From positions 1 to 64,000 of the forward strand of contig CAWBPN010000002.1 in NCBI GenBank assembly GCA_963790715.1: 64,000 nucleotides of DNA. The letters are read 5' to 3'. The notes beneath the pieces were generated by a model. That model searched no databases. It was not told the origin of the DNA and saw nothing but the letters and a program-made list of their open reading frames with translations. The position numbers and the translations under genes are program-made. The DNA comes from DCFW01 sp963790715 (GTDB lineage: Bacteria > Bacteroidota > Bacteroidia > Bacteroidales > Bacteroidaceae). Below are positions 8,817 to 17,241 of the stretch, in pieces (within the stretch, counting starts at the first letter, position 1; each line of letters opens with the position of its first letter).

Positions 8817-9389
8817 TTATGCCTTTACTCTACCAACGTATGAACCGTCGCGCGTGTCAACTTCCACTAATTCGCCTTCGTTGATGAACAGCGGAACACG
8901 AATTTCAGCTCCCGTTTCAACTTTTGCAGGTTTTGTGGCATTGGTAGCGGTATCACCTTTCAATCCCGGCTCGGTATAAGTAATTTTCAATACTACTTTT
9001 ACCGGTACTTCAGCATAAAGAATCTCATTGGCGTCAGCGTCTGAAACAACTTCTACCGAATCTCCTTCTTTCAAGAAATTAACGCCTGTGATCTTCTCTT
9101 TTTCGATAGGAACCTGGTCGAATGTTTCCTGATTCATAAAAATATAATTATCTCCTTCTTCGTATAGATATTGGTATGGGCGACGTTCAACACGTACTTC
9201 CTCTAATTTGAATCCGACCTGGAATGTACGTTCAAGTACACGGCCGTCGACTACATCTTTTAGTTTTGTACGCATAATTGTATTACCTTTACCGGGTTTA
9301 ACGTGAAGGAATTCAACTACAAAATACAGACGTCCGTCCAATTTGATACACATTCCATTCTTTACTTTCTCTGAATTGATCATTCCCAT
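8817..9389 (-). CDS. efp: Elongation factor P
   Basis: EF-P binds ribosomes stalled on proline runs and promotes peptide-bond formation. The protein has the three beta-barrel domains: the KOW-like domain with HVKPGKGNT, whose Lys is the tip residue near the peptidyl-transferase centre (Lys34 from this start), the central YQYLYEEGDNYIFMNQETFDQ domain, and the C-terminal RVPLFINEGELVEVDTRDGSYVGRVKA. A second ATG at 9381-9383 (MINSEK) fits relatives slightly better, so the start may be two codons later. A TATTTTTG box at 9459-9452 could be its promoter. Confidence 0.95.
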   Translation of the reverse strand: MGMINSEKVKNGMCIKLDGRLYFVVEFLHVKPGKGNTIMRTKLKDVVDGRVLERTFQVGFKLEEVRVERRPYQYLYEEGDNYIFMNQETFDQVPIEKEKITGVNFLKEGDSVEVVSDADANEILYAEVPVKVVLKITYTEPGLKGDTATNATKPAKVETGAEIRVPLFINEGELVEVDTRDGSYVGRVKA

Positions 9390-9510
9390 GATTACTATTT
9401 ATTTATTATTTACTATTGATAATTATTTTATGTTTATCTATTTTGTGACTGCAAAAATAGTAGAAATAGATAAAAAACAGAAAAACTTTATGCTAAAAAA
9501 ATAATAACGT

Positions 9511-9541
9511 TTTGTTTTTCCAAAAAATATATCTACTTTTG
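9511..9541 (+). promoter_or_regulatory. Promoter of rpmH
   Basis: TTTG (9511-9514) and TACTTTTG (9534-9541) are 19 bases apart, an exact match to the Bacteroidetes vegetative promoter, 35 bases before the ATG. Confidence 0.85.
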
Positions 9542-9576
9542 CGACTCAATTTTGATAATAATAAAATATTATAGCA

Positions 9577-9732
9577 ATGAAGAGAACATTTCAACCCTCG
9601 AACAGAAAAAGAGTGAACAAGCACGGTTTTCGTGAGAGAATGTCAACACCCAACGGACGCCGCGTTTTGGCTAACCGTCGTAAGAATGGTAGAAGTAAGT
9701 TAACTGTATCGGACGAAAATCACGGGAAATAA
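9577..9732 (+). CDS. rpmH: 50S ribosomal protein L34
   Basis: A 51-residue basic protein matching bL34 of the large ribosomal subunit: MKRTFQPSNRKRVNKHGF, then RERMSTPNGRRVLANRRKNGRSKL. The frame is complete from ATG 9577 to TAA 9730-9732. It has its own strong promoter and is not next to rnpA or dnaA here, as is common in Bacteroidetes. Confidence 0.97.
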   Translation: MKRTFQPSNRKRVNKHGFRERMSTPNGRRVLANRRKNGRSKLTVSDENHGK

Positions 9733-9756
9733 ATCTGAAAAATTTCTTTTCCATTA

Positions 9757-9786
9757 TTTGTAATTATAAAAAAAGAGTTACATTTG
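9757..9786 (+). promoter_or_regulatory. Promoter of the ferredoxin gene
   Basis: TTTG (9757-9760) and TACATTTG (9779-9786) are 18 bases apart, about 40 bases before the ferredoxin ATG. Confidence 0.8.
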
Positions 9787-9826
9787 CGCCTGAACAGTAT
9801 TATTAATTTTAAAATTATAAATAAAA

Positions 9827-9997
9827 ATGGCTTACGTAATTAGTGAAGACTGTATCGCATGTGGTACATGTATTGACGAATGCCCTGTAGGAGCTATCTC
9901 TGAAGGAGATATTTATAGTATTGATCCTGATAAATGCCAGGATTGCGGCACTTGTGCCAGTGTTTGTCCTCAAGAGGCTATTAGTCCTGCAAAATAA
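9827..9997 (+). CDS. 2[4Fe-4S] ferredoxin (clostridial type)
   Basis: A 56-residue low-potential electron carrier. Two classical cluster motifs are seen, CIACGTCIDECPVGAI and CQDCGTCASVCPQEAI, each with CxxCxxCxxxCP spacing, so it should bind two [4Fe-4S] clusters. Such ferredoxins serve pyruvate:ferredoxin oxidoreductase and related anaerobic enzymes. It has its own promoter and terminator and is therefore a single-gene unit. Confidence 0.97.
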   Translation: MAYVISEDCIACGTCIDECPVGAISEGDIYSIDPDKCQDCGTCASVCPQEAISPAK

Positions 9998-10024
9998 TTT
10001 ACAGACTAATATTAAGATTTTAAG

Positions 10025-10057
10025 TGCGGATTCTTTCTATGGGTTCGCATTTTTTTT
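10025..10057 (+). terminator. Intrinsic terminator after the ferredoxin gene
   Basis: TGCGGATTC (10025-10033) pairs with GGGTTCGCA (10041-10049) using three G-T wobbles, loop of seven, then eight T (10050-10057). Confidence 0.8.
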
Positions 10058-10064
10058 GCACCTT

Positions 10065-10718
10065 TTAATCTGTGAATGTATAAGTGGTAATTCCGGAAGA
10101 TGTAGGTATAAGCACGTTGATTGTAAATCCTGTCGGGTAGGCTGTTTCATATTGAGATAAAGGAATTGACATATATACTATATTAGTGAATGATTCAGTG
10201 TCGCCGTTTTTATCATGCGATACTTCTACGGTGATGACTCTTTGACTATTTATTATTTCGTTGTCGCCCTGAATGAAAGCCATATAGTGGTTTCCCTTCA
10301 ACATCTTTATGCCAAGTGTAAGGTTTATCCAGTGCCCGCTCTTCCATACACTTTGTATCGTAACCGGGTCTTTTGACCACACATAGTTGCCTACACGTGG
10401 AACGGAACTGATAATCTTTGCCATTGAATGTATGTTTGCCGACCCCACACTGTCGCCGGTCGCTTGTTTGTTTACTGAGTAGTATGCTATCACACGCTGA
10501 GTGGTATTTGCCGTAAGGGTAACTTTTGAATAGTTGGCATCTACCTTATATATAAGGTTGTTGTCGGTGGCAATGGTGTCTACAGCTCCTTTGGAGTTTG
10601 TCGTTGCGTTTAAAAAGTCGAGGATTACCGATGGATATATATAGTCGCTGCCTTTATCGCATGCACTAAGCAGCAATAAGGCAACTAACGATGCTATATA
10701 TATTATACGGTGTTTCAC
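10065..10718 (-). CDS. NigD-like lipoprotein
   Basis: A 217-residue lipoprotein with a signal peptide and lipobox LLLLSAC (Cys20), followed by a beta-rich domain resembling the NigD-like family of Bacteroides. In that family NigD1 is linked to bacteriocin or outer-membrane loci, but most members have no known role. The end of the upstream acyltransferase gene overlaps its start by four bases (10715-10718), so it is the last gene of the PASTA/rluD/ddl operon. The family call rests on overall layout and is moderate. Confidence 0.6.
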   Translation of the reverse strand: MKHRIIYIASLVALLLLSACDKGSDYIYPSVILDFLNATTNSKGAVDTIATDNNLIYKVDANYSKVTLTANTTQRVIAYYSVNKQATGDSVGSANIHSMAKIISSVPRVGNYVWSKDPVTIQSVWKSGHWINLTLGIKMLKGNHYMAFIQGDNEIINSQRVITVEVSHDKNGDTESFTNIVYMSIPLSQYETAYPTGFTINVLIPTSSGITTYTFTD

Positions 10719-11866
10719 GATTTTGCTTTTAAATAGTTTCGTAACGGATTGGCATACATCTCGAGCATCTTTGTGCGCAAGAATACATCATTGCGTTGTT
10801 CAAGGTCTATTTTGGCTATTTGCTTGTCGAGATAATCATTAAAGCCGGCTTTGTCCGCTTCGCTATAATTATCGGTCAAGCGTGTAGTGTTTTCAAGTTG
10901 GTCAAGAGCTACGTAGTTAACCGGATATATCTCGTAATTGCTGTGAATGTCACGGTCGATGAGCTTGGTTATTTGCGTAAAAAGTTCGGCTTTAGGCAAC
11001 GAACGGTCGATTACGGCCAATTTGCTGTTCAGCGGTTGTGCCGGACGGTATACCACGCGTCCCTTGTAACCGTTTACGCCTGTTGCCATATTTAGCAAGT
11101 CATCCTGTTGCGATTTCTTGAATTCAGGAGAGTCAAGCTTCTGTTGGAACTCTTTTGCCTTGAGATAATCACACGGGTCATACTCGTATGATATGGTCAG
11201 CGGCACGATGTTGAGATGCATCAACCTGTCTATTATGTCGCCGTCTCCGCCCATGGTAAACATCTTTAATACACCTTCCTGAGTGAGGTCGTTTGAATCT
11301 TTGGCACGTCCTTCGCGTTGGGCAATCCATATAGATTGCCGCTTTTCATTTATGCAGTAATGCATGTATCGCGAAAGAAGAATCGACGATTCAAGCATTT
11401 GACGCATGCCGAGCTGACGCCGTACGATGAATGATTTGTTGATTCTTACAAACCAGTCAATCCAAGGATAGATGAGCAAATTGTCACCTATGGCTATTTC
11501 CACCGTATCGCGGTTACAGTCAACCATCAGAACATCCAAAAAGCCTGAATCGAGTAAGATGTCGCGATGGTTTGAAACGTATGTGCACGGTGTGTCGTCG
11601 GGGCAAAGGTTTGTTGTGTCAATCTTGACGCCGTCGGTACGTTCTTTGATTAGTTTCTTTAGGAACGGGTAGCAAAAGGCTTTTTGAAATTCGAGTTTCG
11701 TTTTGCATGACCGTGCCATTTTTGCAAAGGCATCCAACGGCAAGGTAGGGAAAAACATTTGCTCTATCTTTTGGAATGTAGGGTCGGCAATCAGCTTATC
11801 GACGTATGTCCGCAGTTGGCTGTCGTCGATAGGGCTGATCTTTTCAAATTCTGAAGCATTTGTCAT
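10715..11866 (-). CDS. PlsC-like glycerol acyltransferase family protein
   Basis: A 383-residue member of the 1-acylglycerol-3-phosphate acyltransferase superfamily. The catalytic NHxxxxD motif is seen as SNHRDILLDSGFLD near residues 98-112, followed by IAIGDNLL, the FIVRR block, and IWIAQREGRAKDS, which corresponds to the substrate-binding EGxR block. No transmembrane segment is evident. It is longer than PlsC (about 240), with an extra C-terminal domain, and such proteins are annotated as acyltransferases in Bacteroidales. The acyl acceptor is unknown. It sits 14 bases after ddl. Confidence 0.75.
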   Translation of the reverse strand: MTNASEFEKISPIDDSQLRTYVDKLIADPTFQKIEQMFFPTLPLDAFAKMARSCKTKLEFQKAFCYPFLKKLIKERTDGVKIDTTNLCPDDTPCTYVSNHRDILLDSGFLDVLMVDCNRDTVEIAIGDNLLIYPWIDWFVRINKSFIVRRQLGMRQMLESSILLSRYMHYCINEKRQSIWIAQREGRAKDSNDLTQEGVLKMFTMGGDGDIIDRLMHLNIVPLTISYEYDPCDYLKAKEFQQKLDSPEFKKSQQDDLLNMATGVNGYKGRVVYRPAQPLNSKLAVIDRSLPKAELFTQITKLIDRDIHSNYEIYPVNYVALDQLENTTRLTDNYSEADKAGFNDYLDKQIAKIDLEQRNDVFLRTKMLEMYANPLRNYLKAKS

Positions 11867-11880
11867 ATACGAAGAAAGTT

Positions 11881-12870
11881 TTAAAAATGATCTTCAATAA
11901 TGTCTGTCATTACATCCTTGATATCCAGTCCTGCCGCTTTAACCTGTTGCGGGATAAAGCTTGTTGCCGTCATACCAGGTGTTGTATTCACTTCAAGTAG
12001 GTTGATTATGGTGCGGTTCTCTTTTTTTGTCAATATATAGTCGATGCGGATTATACCTTTGGCTTCAAGAATATCATATAGTTTTAAAGTAAGCTTTTGC
12101 ACTTCTTTTGCTATATCGGCATCTATGCGGGCCGGAGTTATCTCCTGCACCTCACCGTTATATTTGGCATTGTAATCGAAAAATTCATTCTTTGTCACCA
12201 CCTCGGTAATTGGAAACACCACATCCTTTTGCTTCGTCTTGTAGCATCCGCAGGTTATCTCAGTGCCGTCGAGGAACGATTCCAGGATTAATTCATCAGA
12301 TTCACTGAATGCTTTGGCTATTGCCGGGCGCAATTCATCTTTTTTGTTCACTTTCGACACACCGAAGCTGCTTCCGCCCAAACTCGGTTTAACAAAGCAC
12401 GGAAGACCCAGTTTGTCAACTATTTCCTTGTCGCTCGTTTTGCCTTCTTCGCCTTTATGCATAACAATTGATTGTGCTATGTTCACGCCGAAGTTGTTAA
12501 GGAATTGGTTGCATGCATATTTGTTGTATGTGAGAGCCGAAGCAAGTACGCCGCAGTTGGAGTAGGGGATGTGCAGCATGTCGAAATAGCCCTGCAATAA
12601 TCCGTCTTCACCCGGAGTGCCGTGTATGGTTACGTATGCAAAATCGAATGTTGTCTTTTGTCCGTTTACCGTGAAGCTGAAGTCGTTGCGGTCGATAGGC
12701 GCTTTTTTGCCGTCGGGCAATTGAACATCCCAGCGCAGTCCTTCAAATTCAACAACATACAAATCATACTTGTCCTTGTCAATAAAGGAATAGATTCCTT
12801 CGGCACTGCGAAGGGAAACATGGAACTCTGATGAGTCACCACCTGCAACAATAGCAATCTTACGTTTCAT
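11881..12870 (-). CDS. ddl: D-alanine--D-alanine ligase
   Basis: Ddl joins two D-alanines with ATP for the peptidoglycan stem. The ATP-grasp protein (329 residues) begins MKRKIAIVAGGDSSE. It shows VTIHGTPGEDGLLQGYFDMLHIPY, the PSLGGSSFGVSKV loop, ILESFLDGTEITCGCY, RIDYIL and LLEVNTTPGMT, covering the metal and D-Ala sites. The frame extends to 12903, but this ATG overlaps the upstream pseudouridine synthase stop by four bases (ATGA) and begins at the conserved N terminus, so it is preferred. Confidence 0.95.
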   Translation of the reverse strand: MKRKIAIVAGGDSSEFHVSLRSAEGIYSFIDKDKYDLYVVEFEGLRWDVQLPDGKKAPIDRNDFSFTVNGQKTTFDFAYVTIHGTPGEDGLLQGYFDMLHIPYSNCGVLASALTYNKYACNQFLNNFGVNIAQSIVMHKGEEGKTSDKEIVDKLGLPCFVKPSLGGSSFGVSKVNKKDELRPAIAKAFSESDELILESFLDGTEITCGCYKTKQKDVVFPITEVVTKNEFFDYNAKYNGEVQEITPARIDADIAKEVQKLTLKLYDILEAKGIIRIDYILTKKENRTIINLLEVNTTPGMTATSFIPQQVKAAGLDIKDVMTDIIEDHF

Positions 12871-13946
12871 TCTAAATCTCTGTTTGAAATATAGTTTCTC
12901 CATTTATCCAGCAATGCGGTTATGTCGCCTGGCAATTCAGAGTCAAAATCCATTTGTTTGCCGGTGCGCGGATGCACAAATCCAAGGGTCTTTGCATGGA
13001 GCGCCTGTCGTGGACAAATATTGAAACAGTTATTTATAAATTGTTTATATTTATTGAAACGTGTACCCTTCAATATCTCATGGCCGCCGTAGCGTTCATC
13101 GTTGAAAAGTACATGTCCGATATGTTTCATGTGTACGCGTATTTGGTGGGTACGTCCCGTTTCCAGTATGCATTCTACGAAGGTCACGTATCCCAACCGT
13201 TCGATCACCCTATAGTGGGTCACCGCGTGTTTACCTACGTCCGGGTCGGAAGTGACAGTCATTTGCAGGCGATTTTTCGGGTTGCGAGTGATGTTTCCTT
13301 CTATCGTGCCTTCATCTTCATCAATGATGCCCCATACCAATGCGTTATATTTACGTTTTGTTGTTTTATTAAAGAATTGTTTGCCGAGTGAAGTCTTTGC
13401 TTCCGGTGTTTTGGCTATAACCAGTAATCCGGATGTGTCTTTGTCGATGCGGTGCACCAGTCCAACGGACGGATCGTTAGGGTCATAGCTGGGATCGTCT
13501 TTAAAATGCCATGCAATGGCATTCACCAAAGTCCCTGTCCAGTTGCCATGTCCGGGATGCACAACCATGCCTGCCGGCTTGTTCACCACCATCACATCAT
13601 CATCTTCATAAACAATGTCAATAGGAATATCTTCCGGTTCTATATCGTTCTCGTATCGCGGACGATTCATCATCACCGTGATAACGTCGAACGGCTTCAC
13701 GCGGTAGTTGCTTTTTACCGGTTGTTCGTTGACGTGTATATAGCCTGCATCGGCTGCCATTTGCAGTCTGTTGCGGCTTACATTTACGATTTTGTCGAAG
13801 AGATATTTGTCGATACGTAAGGGTTGTTGACCTTTGTCCACCGTGAATCGGAAATGTTCATAGAGGTCGTTCTGTTCTTCGTTATCGTCAATATTATCAA
13901 TATCTTCAACATTTTCTTCTGCTTTATTATATTTTTTGTCAATCAT
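12867..13946 (-). CDS. rluD: RluA/RluD-family 23S rRNA pseudouridine synthase
   Basis: Converts specific 23S rRNA uridines to pseudouridine. An N-terminal acidic linker (EENVEDIDNIDDNEEQND) is followed by an S4 RNA-binding domain (PLRIDKYLFDKIVNVSRNRLQ...), then the RluA catalytic domain with VVNKPAGMVVHPGHGN, GLVHRIDKDTSGLLVIAKT (HRLDxxTSG with the catalytic Asp, here HRIDKDTSG) and TGRTHQIRVHMKHIGHV. The start at 13944-13946 (MIDKKYNK) lies one base after the PASTA gene stop; the longer frame would overlap it. The exact target uridine (RluD type) is inferred. Confidence 0.88.
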   Translation of the reverse strand: MIDKKYNKAEENVEDIDNIDDNEEQNDLYEHFRFTVDKGQQPLRIDKYLFDKIVNVSRNRLQMAADAGYIHVNEQPVKSNYRVKPFDVITVMMNRPRYENDIEPEDIPIDIVYEDDDVMVVNKPAGMVVHPGHGNWTGTLVNAIAWHFKDDPSYDPNDPSVGLVHRIDKDTSGLLVIAKTPEAKTSLGKQFFNKTTKRKYNALVWGIIDEDEGTIEGNITRNPKNRLQMTVTSDPDVGKHAVTHYRVIERLGYVTFVECILETGRTHQIRVHMKHIGHVLFNDERYGGHEILKGTRFNKYKQFINNCFNICPRQALHAKTLGFVHPRTGKQMDFDSELPGDITALLDKWRNYISNRDLE

Positions 13947-13947
13947 T

Positions 13948-14736
13948 TTAAAACCATGAGTTATCATCAGCTTTTTCAGCCTTCTTTTCTTTCTTTTTTT
14001 CAGGTTTGTTATCTTGTTTCTTTTCCTGCTTTTTGTCCGTTTTCTTTTCTTTTACTTTTTCGGTTTTATCCTTAACATCCTTAGTTGTTGTTTCATCCGG
14101 AGCCACATCTTCCACATCTTCATCCATCGGATTATCTTCGGGTGAACCTTGTTCAACAAGAGAGGTGTCCGACATATCCGATTGCGGATGATAGCCGTTG
14201 CCTATAACCAATGTCAAAGTGGCACCGGCGGGAGCGCTTTCTCCAGGCATCAGTGACCGTCCGTTTATTTTTATGCCGCATACCAAGTCGCGGTCGCCGT
14301 CGGTATGTTCGTCTTCAGTTAATTTGAATCCGGCCGAAAGCAATGCCGCCGTAGCTTCGCGTTCATGCATCTTGTTGATAACATCCGGAACATTTTGCAT
14401 CGGCACGGAAAGTGAATTGATAGTGAGATAAACTGTTCGTCCGGCCTTCATTGGTTCGCCGGGTATGGGATTTTGAGCCAATACGCAGTCGGCAGGTTTG
14501 CCGGGAGCATAAGTGGAGTCGGATACTTCTACGTTCAACCCCTTGTCCTGAAGCAGCTTAACGGCATCATCGACAGACATACCTTTAAGTGAAGGCAATA
14601 CGATGGATTGTCCGTGGCGAGTGTAGATGTTGAGTCCTTCATATATGCCAACCAGTAATGCAGCCGTAATTATTATTATAGCGGCCAAGTTAGCCAGAAT
14701 TAAGCGGTTAGCTTTTTTTACTGAATAAAATCCCAT
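13948..14736 (-). CDS. PASTA-domain membrane protein with Lys/Glu-rich tail
   Basis: A 262-residue protein with one N-terminal membrane helix (LANLAAIIIITAALLVGIYEGL, about 14-35) and at least two PASTA repeats in the periplasmic part (VLPSLKGMSVDDAVKLLQDKGL; VPDVINKMHEREATAALLSAGF), plus a third related segment. PASTA domains bind peptidoglycan or muropeptides. The last 50 residues are almost only Lys, Glu, Asp and Gln and low in complexity. No kinase domain is attached. It heads the rluD-ddl-acyltransferase operon, which links it to cell-wall work. Confidence 0.85.
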   Translation of the reverse strand: MGFYSVKKANRLILANLAAIIIITAALLVGIYEGLNIYTRHGQSIVLPSLKGMSVDDAVKLLQDKGLNVEVSDSTYAPGKPADCVLAQNPIPGEPMKAGRTVYLTINSLSVPMQNVPDVINKMHEREATAALLSAGFKLTEDEHTDGDRDLVCGIKINGRSLMPGESAPAGATLTLVIGNGYHPQSDMSDTSLVEQGSPEDNPMDEDVEDVAPDETTTKDVKDKTEKVKEKKTDKKQEKKQDNKPEKKKEKKAEKADDNSWF

Positions 14737-14756
14737 TAATCATCTGTTTATCGGGT

Positions 14757-14789
14757 CAAAGATAATATAAAATGATGGATTAAAATCAA
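14757..14789 (-). promoter_or_regulatory. Promoter of the PASTA-rluD-ddl operon
   Basis: On the minus strand TTG (14789-14787) and TATCTTTG (14764-14757) lie 22 bases apart; the ATG follows 20 bases after the -7 box. Confidence 0.65.
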
Positions 14790-14854
14790 GTTTGCTTAAT
14801 TTATTCGGTGTAAGGAGAGTAGAGAGCAGGTTACGTGAACTAACTAATGCAGTC

Positions 14855-15868
14855 TCAGGAAATGTGGAAGAATTTTATATACCACTTGTAGAATTTGTCG
14901 ATTCCTTCTTTTAATGTAGTGTCCGGCTTATAACCGAAATCGTGTTGCAGCCGTGTGGTGTCAGCATAAGTGCAAGGTACATCTCCGGGTTGCATGCCTA
15001 CGAATTCTTTCTTTGCCTCTTTGCCTGTGCACTGCTCTATCGTTTGTATGAAATTCATTAGGTTAACAGGTGACGAACAACCCATGTTATATATTCTTGC
15101 AGGAACGTCAGCTTCGTATCGTGAGGGAATGATTTTCGTTAATCCCGTTACTATGTCGTCGATGTACGTAAAGTCCCGCAGCATGTGTCCGTTATTGAAT
15201 ACCTTGATAGTCTTGTTTTCAAGGATTGATTTCATGAAGATAAACGGTGCCATATCGGGGCGTCCCCACGGTCCGTAAACGGTGAAGAAGCGGATTCCCG
15301 TTGTCGGCAGATTATATAATTTACTATATGAATACGCCATTACCTCGTTGCTTTTCTTGGTGGCTGCATACAGGCTTACAGGCGAATCGGTGTTGTCGTC
15401 TTCCGAGAATGGCGTTTTTGCATTCATCCCGTATATACTGCTTGAACTGGCATATATGAAATGCTTTATATTATGATGGCGGCAAGCTTCAAGAATATTC
15501 AGGTATCCGTCAATGTTCGACTCGATATAGCTGTACGGATTAACAAGAGAATACCTCACTCCGGCCTGTGCCGCGAGGTTGCACACATGGGTAAATTGTT
15601 CTTTGTCGAACAGTGATTGCAAGGCTTCGCGGTTTGTAATATCCATTTGTATGAACCTGTAACTGGGATATATCGAACTTGTAACGGGTTGCAGAGGCTT
15701 GATATCGCTTTTGTTTATTCCGGCATCCGCCAGGCGGCCGTATTTCAGTTCAATATCGTAATAATCATTGATATTGTCTATTCCTACTACTTCGATATTC
15801 TTTTCGGCCAATGCTTTTGACAAGTGATAGCCGATAAATCCTGCCGTACCTGTAACTAATATTTTCAT
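14855..15868 (-). CDS. NAD-dependent sugar epimerase (UDP-glucuronate 4-epimerase-like)
   Basis: A short-chain dehydrogenase of 337 residues in the extended epimerase class. The Rossmann motif is VTGTAGFIGYHLSKAL, followed by GIDNINDYYDIELKYGRL, which is typical of UDP-glucuronate epimerases, then AAQAGVRYSLVNPYSYIESN and the catalytic YxxxK in SLYAATKKSNE. GPWGRPDMAPFIF also fits that subgroup. It would supply UDP-galacturonate or a similar sugar nucleotide. It is the last of four overlapping genes with two sugar transferases. Confidence 0.85.
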   Translation of the reverse strand: MKILVTGTAGFIGYHLSKALAEKNIEVVGIDNINDYYDIELKYGRLADAGINKSDIKPLQPVTSSIYPSYRFIQMDITNREALQSLFDKEQFTHVCNLAAQAGVRYSLVNPYSYIESNIDGYLNILEACRHHNIKHFIYASSSSIYGMNAKTPFSEDDNTDSPVSLYAATKKSNEVMAYSYSKLYNLPTTGIRFFTVYGPWGRPDMAPFIFMKSILENKTIKVFNNGHMLRDFTYIDDIVTGLTKIIPSRYEADVPARIYNMGCSSPVNLMNFIQTIEQCTGKEAKKEFVGMQPGDVPCTYADTTRLQHDFGYKPDTTLKEGIDKFYKWYIKFFHIS

Positions 15869-16491
15869 TCTGCCTGTTGCTTTTTATGAATCATTATATT
15901 ACGTATATAAGCTATGCATCCGAATGATTGTGCAAGAATGAGCACCGGATCTCTTCGGATGACTCCGTAAATGAATATTATGCCCGAACCGATTATGCTG
16001 ATAACCCAAAATCCTACTGACAATACCGACTTCTTCAAACGGTACGACTGGTACCATTGATAGATGAATCGCAGGCTGAATATTATTTGTCCTGCCGAGC
16101 CGAATATCAATAGATTCATCGGTATATTCTTGTTGTGCAGAAATCCTGCAAAGAATGCTCCTACGTCGTGTAACAGATAAATAAGTGCAAACGCCGGCAA
16201 AAGGAATATCGGTATCTTGATAAAGTACGATAACTTCTTCCAGAACCCCTTGATGTTCAGATTCCAAATATATATGTAATATGTAATCAGCTGCCCTAAT
16301 ATTATGGAGAAGTCAATACGGAATATACCGTAAATGAATTGCAATATCGACCCCATTAAGCTGAAAACCCAAAAGATGGTTGGCGACACCACGCGTTTGT
16401 AACGTTCGGACATTAACCATTGTACGACACTGCGGGTGAAGAACAAACTTTGGGCTAAGAACCCGATGGTATAAATGAGAGCTACAGGCAT
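15865..16491 (-). CDS. Lipid A biosynthesis N-terminal domain (LAB_N) membrane protein
   Basis: A 208-residue, mostly hydrophobic protein made of two LAB_N-type repeats: IYTIGFLAQSLFFTRSVVQWLMSERYKRVVSPTIFW and, later, FGSAGQIIFSLRFIYQWYQSYRLKKSVLSVGFW. LAB_N is found at the N terminus of some lipid-A-disaccharide synthases and as stand-alone proteins next to ArnC/ArnT-like enzymes. Its role is not known; it may help move or present the lipid-linked sugar. Its stop overlaps the epimerase start by four bases (15865-15868). Confidence 0.85.
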   Translation of the reverse strand: MPVALIYTIGFLAQSLFFTRSVVQWLMSERYKRVVSPTIFWVFSLMGSILQFIYGIFRIDFSIILGQLITYYIYIWNLNIKGFWKKLSYFIKIPIFLLPAFALIYLLHDVGAFFAGFLHNKNIPMNLLIFGSAGQIIFSLRFIYQWYQSYRLKKSVLSVGFWVISIIGSGIIFIYGVIRRDPVLILAQSFGCIAYIRNIMIHKKQQAE

Positions 16492-16494
16492 GCG

Positions 16495-17241
16495 TTATTC
16501 TGCTTTTATGTTACTGTTTGAAATGTTATAGCGAATGTATCTGCTTTTCATCCACCGATAAGCGAAGCAGTCATTGAACGGTCCCGCCAAACGATTCCAG
16601 AGATGATATTTTGATACGCCGGCGACACGCGGGTAGTGCCTCACGGGCATTTCCTTCACTTTACCGTCTTCAAGCAGCATCAGGGCAGGTAAGAACCTGT
16701 GCATGCCGTTGAAGAATGGAATACGCTTGGCATATGCCGTTTGCATAACTTTCAGCGGACATCCGGTGTCTGTGGCATTGTCGTGCGTCATCATGCGGCG
16801 GAAGCCGTTGGCAATCTTCGACTGTATCTTTTTGAACGGCGAATCCTTGCGTTTTGCACGTATGCCTGTTACCAACTGGTAGTCACGGGCATATTTCAAC
16901 AGCAGGTTGAAGTCGTCGGGGTCGGTCTGCAAGTCGGAGTCGATATACCCTATATACGGGCTTTGAGCAGTGTCGATACCCGCTTTCAATGCCGTGCTCA
17001 GTCCTGAGTTCTTGGCTAAACTTATATAATAAAAGTTGGCATTTCGTTGGCATATACCTTTTATATATTCCATACTGTGGTCTTTTGAACCGTCGTTTAC
17101 GAAGAGTACGCATGCTTTCATCGGGCACGAAGGCAGATAAGCAACCAGCCTTTCTTCGAGATGCTTCATATTGTCTTCCTCATTGAAGACAGGTATTATT
17201 ATTGTAAATTCATAATCTTTTGTGGCGTTTGTTTGTATCAC
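16495..17241 (-). CDS. ArnC/DPM1-like polyprenyl-phosphate glycosyltransferase
   Basis: A GT2 enzyme (248 residues) that should transfer a sugar from a nucleotide donor to undecaprenyl phosphate. It shows FTIIIPVFNEEDNMKHLEERL, FVNDGSKDHS, ISLAKNSGLSTALKAGID, YIDSDLQTDP (DXD) and TGIRAKRKDS. Unlike ArnC it has no obvious C-terminal membrane helices, so it is closer to DPM1. It overlaps the ArnT-like gene by four bases, so together they can make and use a polyprenyl-phosphate sugar. Confidence 0.85.
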   Translation of the reverse strand: MIQTNATKDYEFTIIIPVFNEEDNMKHLEERLVAYLPSCPMKACVLFVNDGSKDHSMEYIKGICQRNANFYYISLAKNSGLSTALKAGIDTAQSPYIGYIDSDLQTDPDDFNLLLKYARDYQLVTGIRAKRKDSPFKKIQSKIANGFRRMMTHDNATDTGCPLKVMQTAYAKRIPFFNGMHRFLPALMLLEDGKVKEMPVRHYPRVAGVSKYHLWNRLAGPFNDCFAYRWMKSRYIRYNISNSNIKAE